Source of the DNA: Candidatus Parcubacteria bacterium
GTDB lineage: Bacteria > Patescibacteriota > Minisyncoccia > Minisyncoccales > JAUWXI01
Assembly: GCA_030616435.1 (NCBI GenBank)
Contig: JAUWXI010000025.1
Location: 1 to 5,437 of the forward strand
Reading direction: 5' to 3'
Length of the DNA: 5,437 bases
Numbering within the stretch: position 1 is the stretch's first letter; each line of letters opens with the position of its first letter. A model generated the notes under the pieces. It had not been told where the DNA came from and ran no database searches. It was given only the letters and a program-made list of their open reading frames with translations. Positions 4,821 to 5,437 of this stretch are shown here, in pieces. A program made the position numbers and the translations under genes.

Positions 4821-4849
4821 ATCATACACTCATATCAATAATTTGTCAA
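4821..4849 (-). promoter_or_regulatory. Near-consensus sigma70 promoter of the 52-aa gene
   Basis: On the minus strand TTGACA (4844-4849, 6/6), a 17-base spacer and TATGAT (4821-4826, 5/6). This is the best promoter in the window. The predicted leader is about 70 bases. Confidence 0.85.
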
Positions 4850-4856
4850 TAGTAGC

Positions 4857-4886
4857 AAAAAAACAGAAATTTCGATGAAATTTCTG
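4857..4886 (-). terminator. Rho-independent terminator downstream of the right-edge gene
   Basis: On the minus strand CAGAAATTTC (4877-4886) and GAAATTTCTG (4864-4873) form a perfect 10-bp stem with a three-base loop, followed at once by seven Ts (4857-4863). The stem is AT-rich but the T tract is ideal. It would end transcripts from the gene at 5008-5437, about 120 bases past its stop, just before the next promoter. Confidence 0.8.
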
Positions 4887-5007
4887 CCCTAATATACAAA
4901 AAATTTTCTTTTATAATGTAATTCGAACCGATGTTTTTTTATAGGTTCTTTAGTAGTTTTTCTTCCTGAAAGGAAGCTACAGTTTCAAGTTTTTCTTTAG
5001 CAGCGAG

Positions 5008-5437
5008 TTATTCTAAAAGCCGAAAGGTAGAAAGTATTTGGTCTACAATGTTAAAGTTGCCTTTTGAGGTACTCTTACCCCCCATCTCAAATGCTTTTGT
5101 TTTAGTATAATTAACAATAAAAGTGTCAGCGAAATAATAAATATCAGCAACCTTATAGTAGGGATCCGTTTGTACTGCTGGAATACCGTTAATGTTAAGC
5201 TCCTTTAATGTAGTTTCTCGCCCTGAAATTAAAAGGTATTGTTCCGCAATGTCCTTAGCAGAAAGGTGATTGGGATTATCGAATACCTCTATTACAAATA
5301 CGAATGCCTCAGGTGAACTGTATAAAGAACCTTTAGTATTACTAATTGCAACATTTAGTTCAGCAGCTAGAAAATTTTTGTATATTTCAATATGACAATC
5401 TTTCGGATACTTAATTTCAAATCCATACTCTTCATTC
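5008..5437 (-). CDS. C-terminal part of a probable exported PsbP-like protein (5' end outside window)
   Basis: The frame is open from the right edge to TAA at 5008-5010, giving 142 visible residues (first complete codon 5434-5436). No start lies near the edge, so this is a partial gene. The visible part begins NEEYGFEIKYPKDCHIEIY, resembling the opening strands of small PsbP-like or lipoprotein-type domains (GF-x-I-x-YP). Alternating hydrophobic segments such as AFVFVIEVFD (44-53), VADIYYF (96-102) and TFIVNYT (105-111) suggest a beta-sandwich, and it closes with NIVDQILSTFRLLE, matching the habit of these domains to end in a helix with an 'ILSTF' phrase. Proteins of this kind usually carry an N-terminal signal or lipobox, which would lie outside the window. 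No catalytic residues are evident; the binding role is unknown. The reading frame is convincing; the family is tentative. Confidence 0.8.
   Translation of the reverse strand, partial: NEEYGFEIKYPKDCHIEIYKNFLAAELNVAISNTKGSLYSSPEAFVFVIEVFDNPNHLSAKDIAEQYLLISGRETTLKELNINGIPAVQTDPYYKVADIYYFADTFIVNYTKTKAFEMGGKSTSKGNFNIVDQILSTFRLLE

Noticed and set aside
4962..4976. CTTCCT/AGGAAG hairpin downstream of the right-edge gene
   Set aside because: The six-base stem is followed by As rather than Ts on the minus strand and lies in the coding-like extension; too weak to call a terminator.
1..5437. CRISPR array, tRNA or rRNA gene, insertion sequence, toxin-antitoxin or defence cassette
   Set aside because: No regularly spaced repeats, cloverleaf or conserved rRNA segments, transposase, or recognisable toxin/antitoxin pair was seen; the recombinase alone, without attachment repeats, does not mark a mobile element.

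Overview
The window is an AT-rich, tightly packed bacterial segment. Standard-code genes, very small hypothetical membrane proteins, ribosomal genes outside their usual operon, and spacers that shrink to zero together suggest a reduced genome, most likely a Patescibacteria (CPR) lineage of the Parcubacteria type. That placement is inference. The presence of ribosomal protein L9 argues against the CPR groups reported to lack it. Every open frame reads with TGA unused, so nothing points to the TGA=Gly code of Gracilibacteria.

Layout, left to right. 1-783 (+): most of a XerC/XerD-type tyrosine recombinase, cut by the left edge. 784-939 (-): a 51-aa single-pass membrane protein whose stop codon abuts the recombinase stop. 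952-1893 (-): a short FAD-dependent oxidoreductase of the geranylgeranyl-reductase type with a GTG start. A 44-bp divergent spacer follows. 1938-2210 (+): rpmA (L27). 2211-2699 (-): rplI (L9), again stop-to-stop with its neighbour. 2723-3895 (-): a membrane-anchored S41 C-terminal-processing protease with a PDZ domain, immediately upstream of rplI on the same strand.

The right third holds small genes, each with its own signals, all on the minus strand. 4022-4219 is a 65-aa two-helix membrane protein with a GTG start, a perfect Shine-Dalgarno and a strong promoter. 4585-4743 is a 52-aa two-helix membrane protein with a strong Shine-Dalgarno, a near-consensus promoter, a hairpin at the predicted mRNA 5' end and a good terminator. 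5008-5437 is the C-terminal 142 residues of a probable exported protein, cut by the right edge.

The genes do not form one pathway. The only clear co-transcribed pairs are the protease with rplI and, possibly, the oxidoreductase with the 51-aa protein. I see no CRISPR array, tRNA, rRNA, insertion sequence or defence system, and no convincing new multi-gene system. The most useful points are the small genes and edge-truncated genes that are easy to miss, the contrast between Shine-Dalgarno-led small genes and housekeeping genes with almost no leader, the two zero-gap convergent junctions, and several hairpins in the 4.2-5.0 kb spacers.
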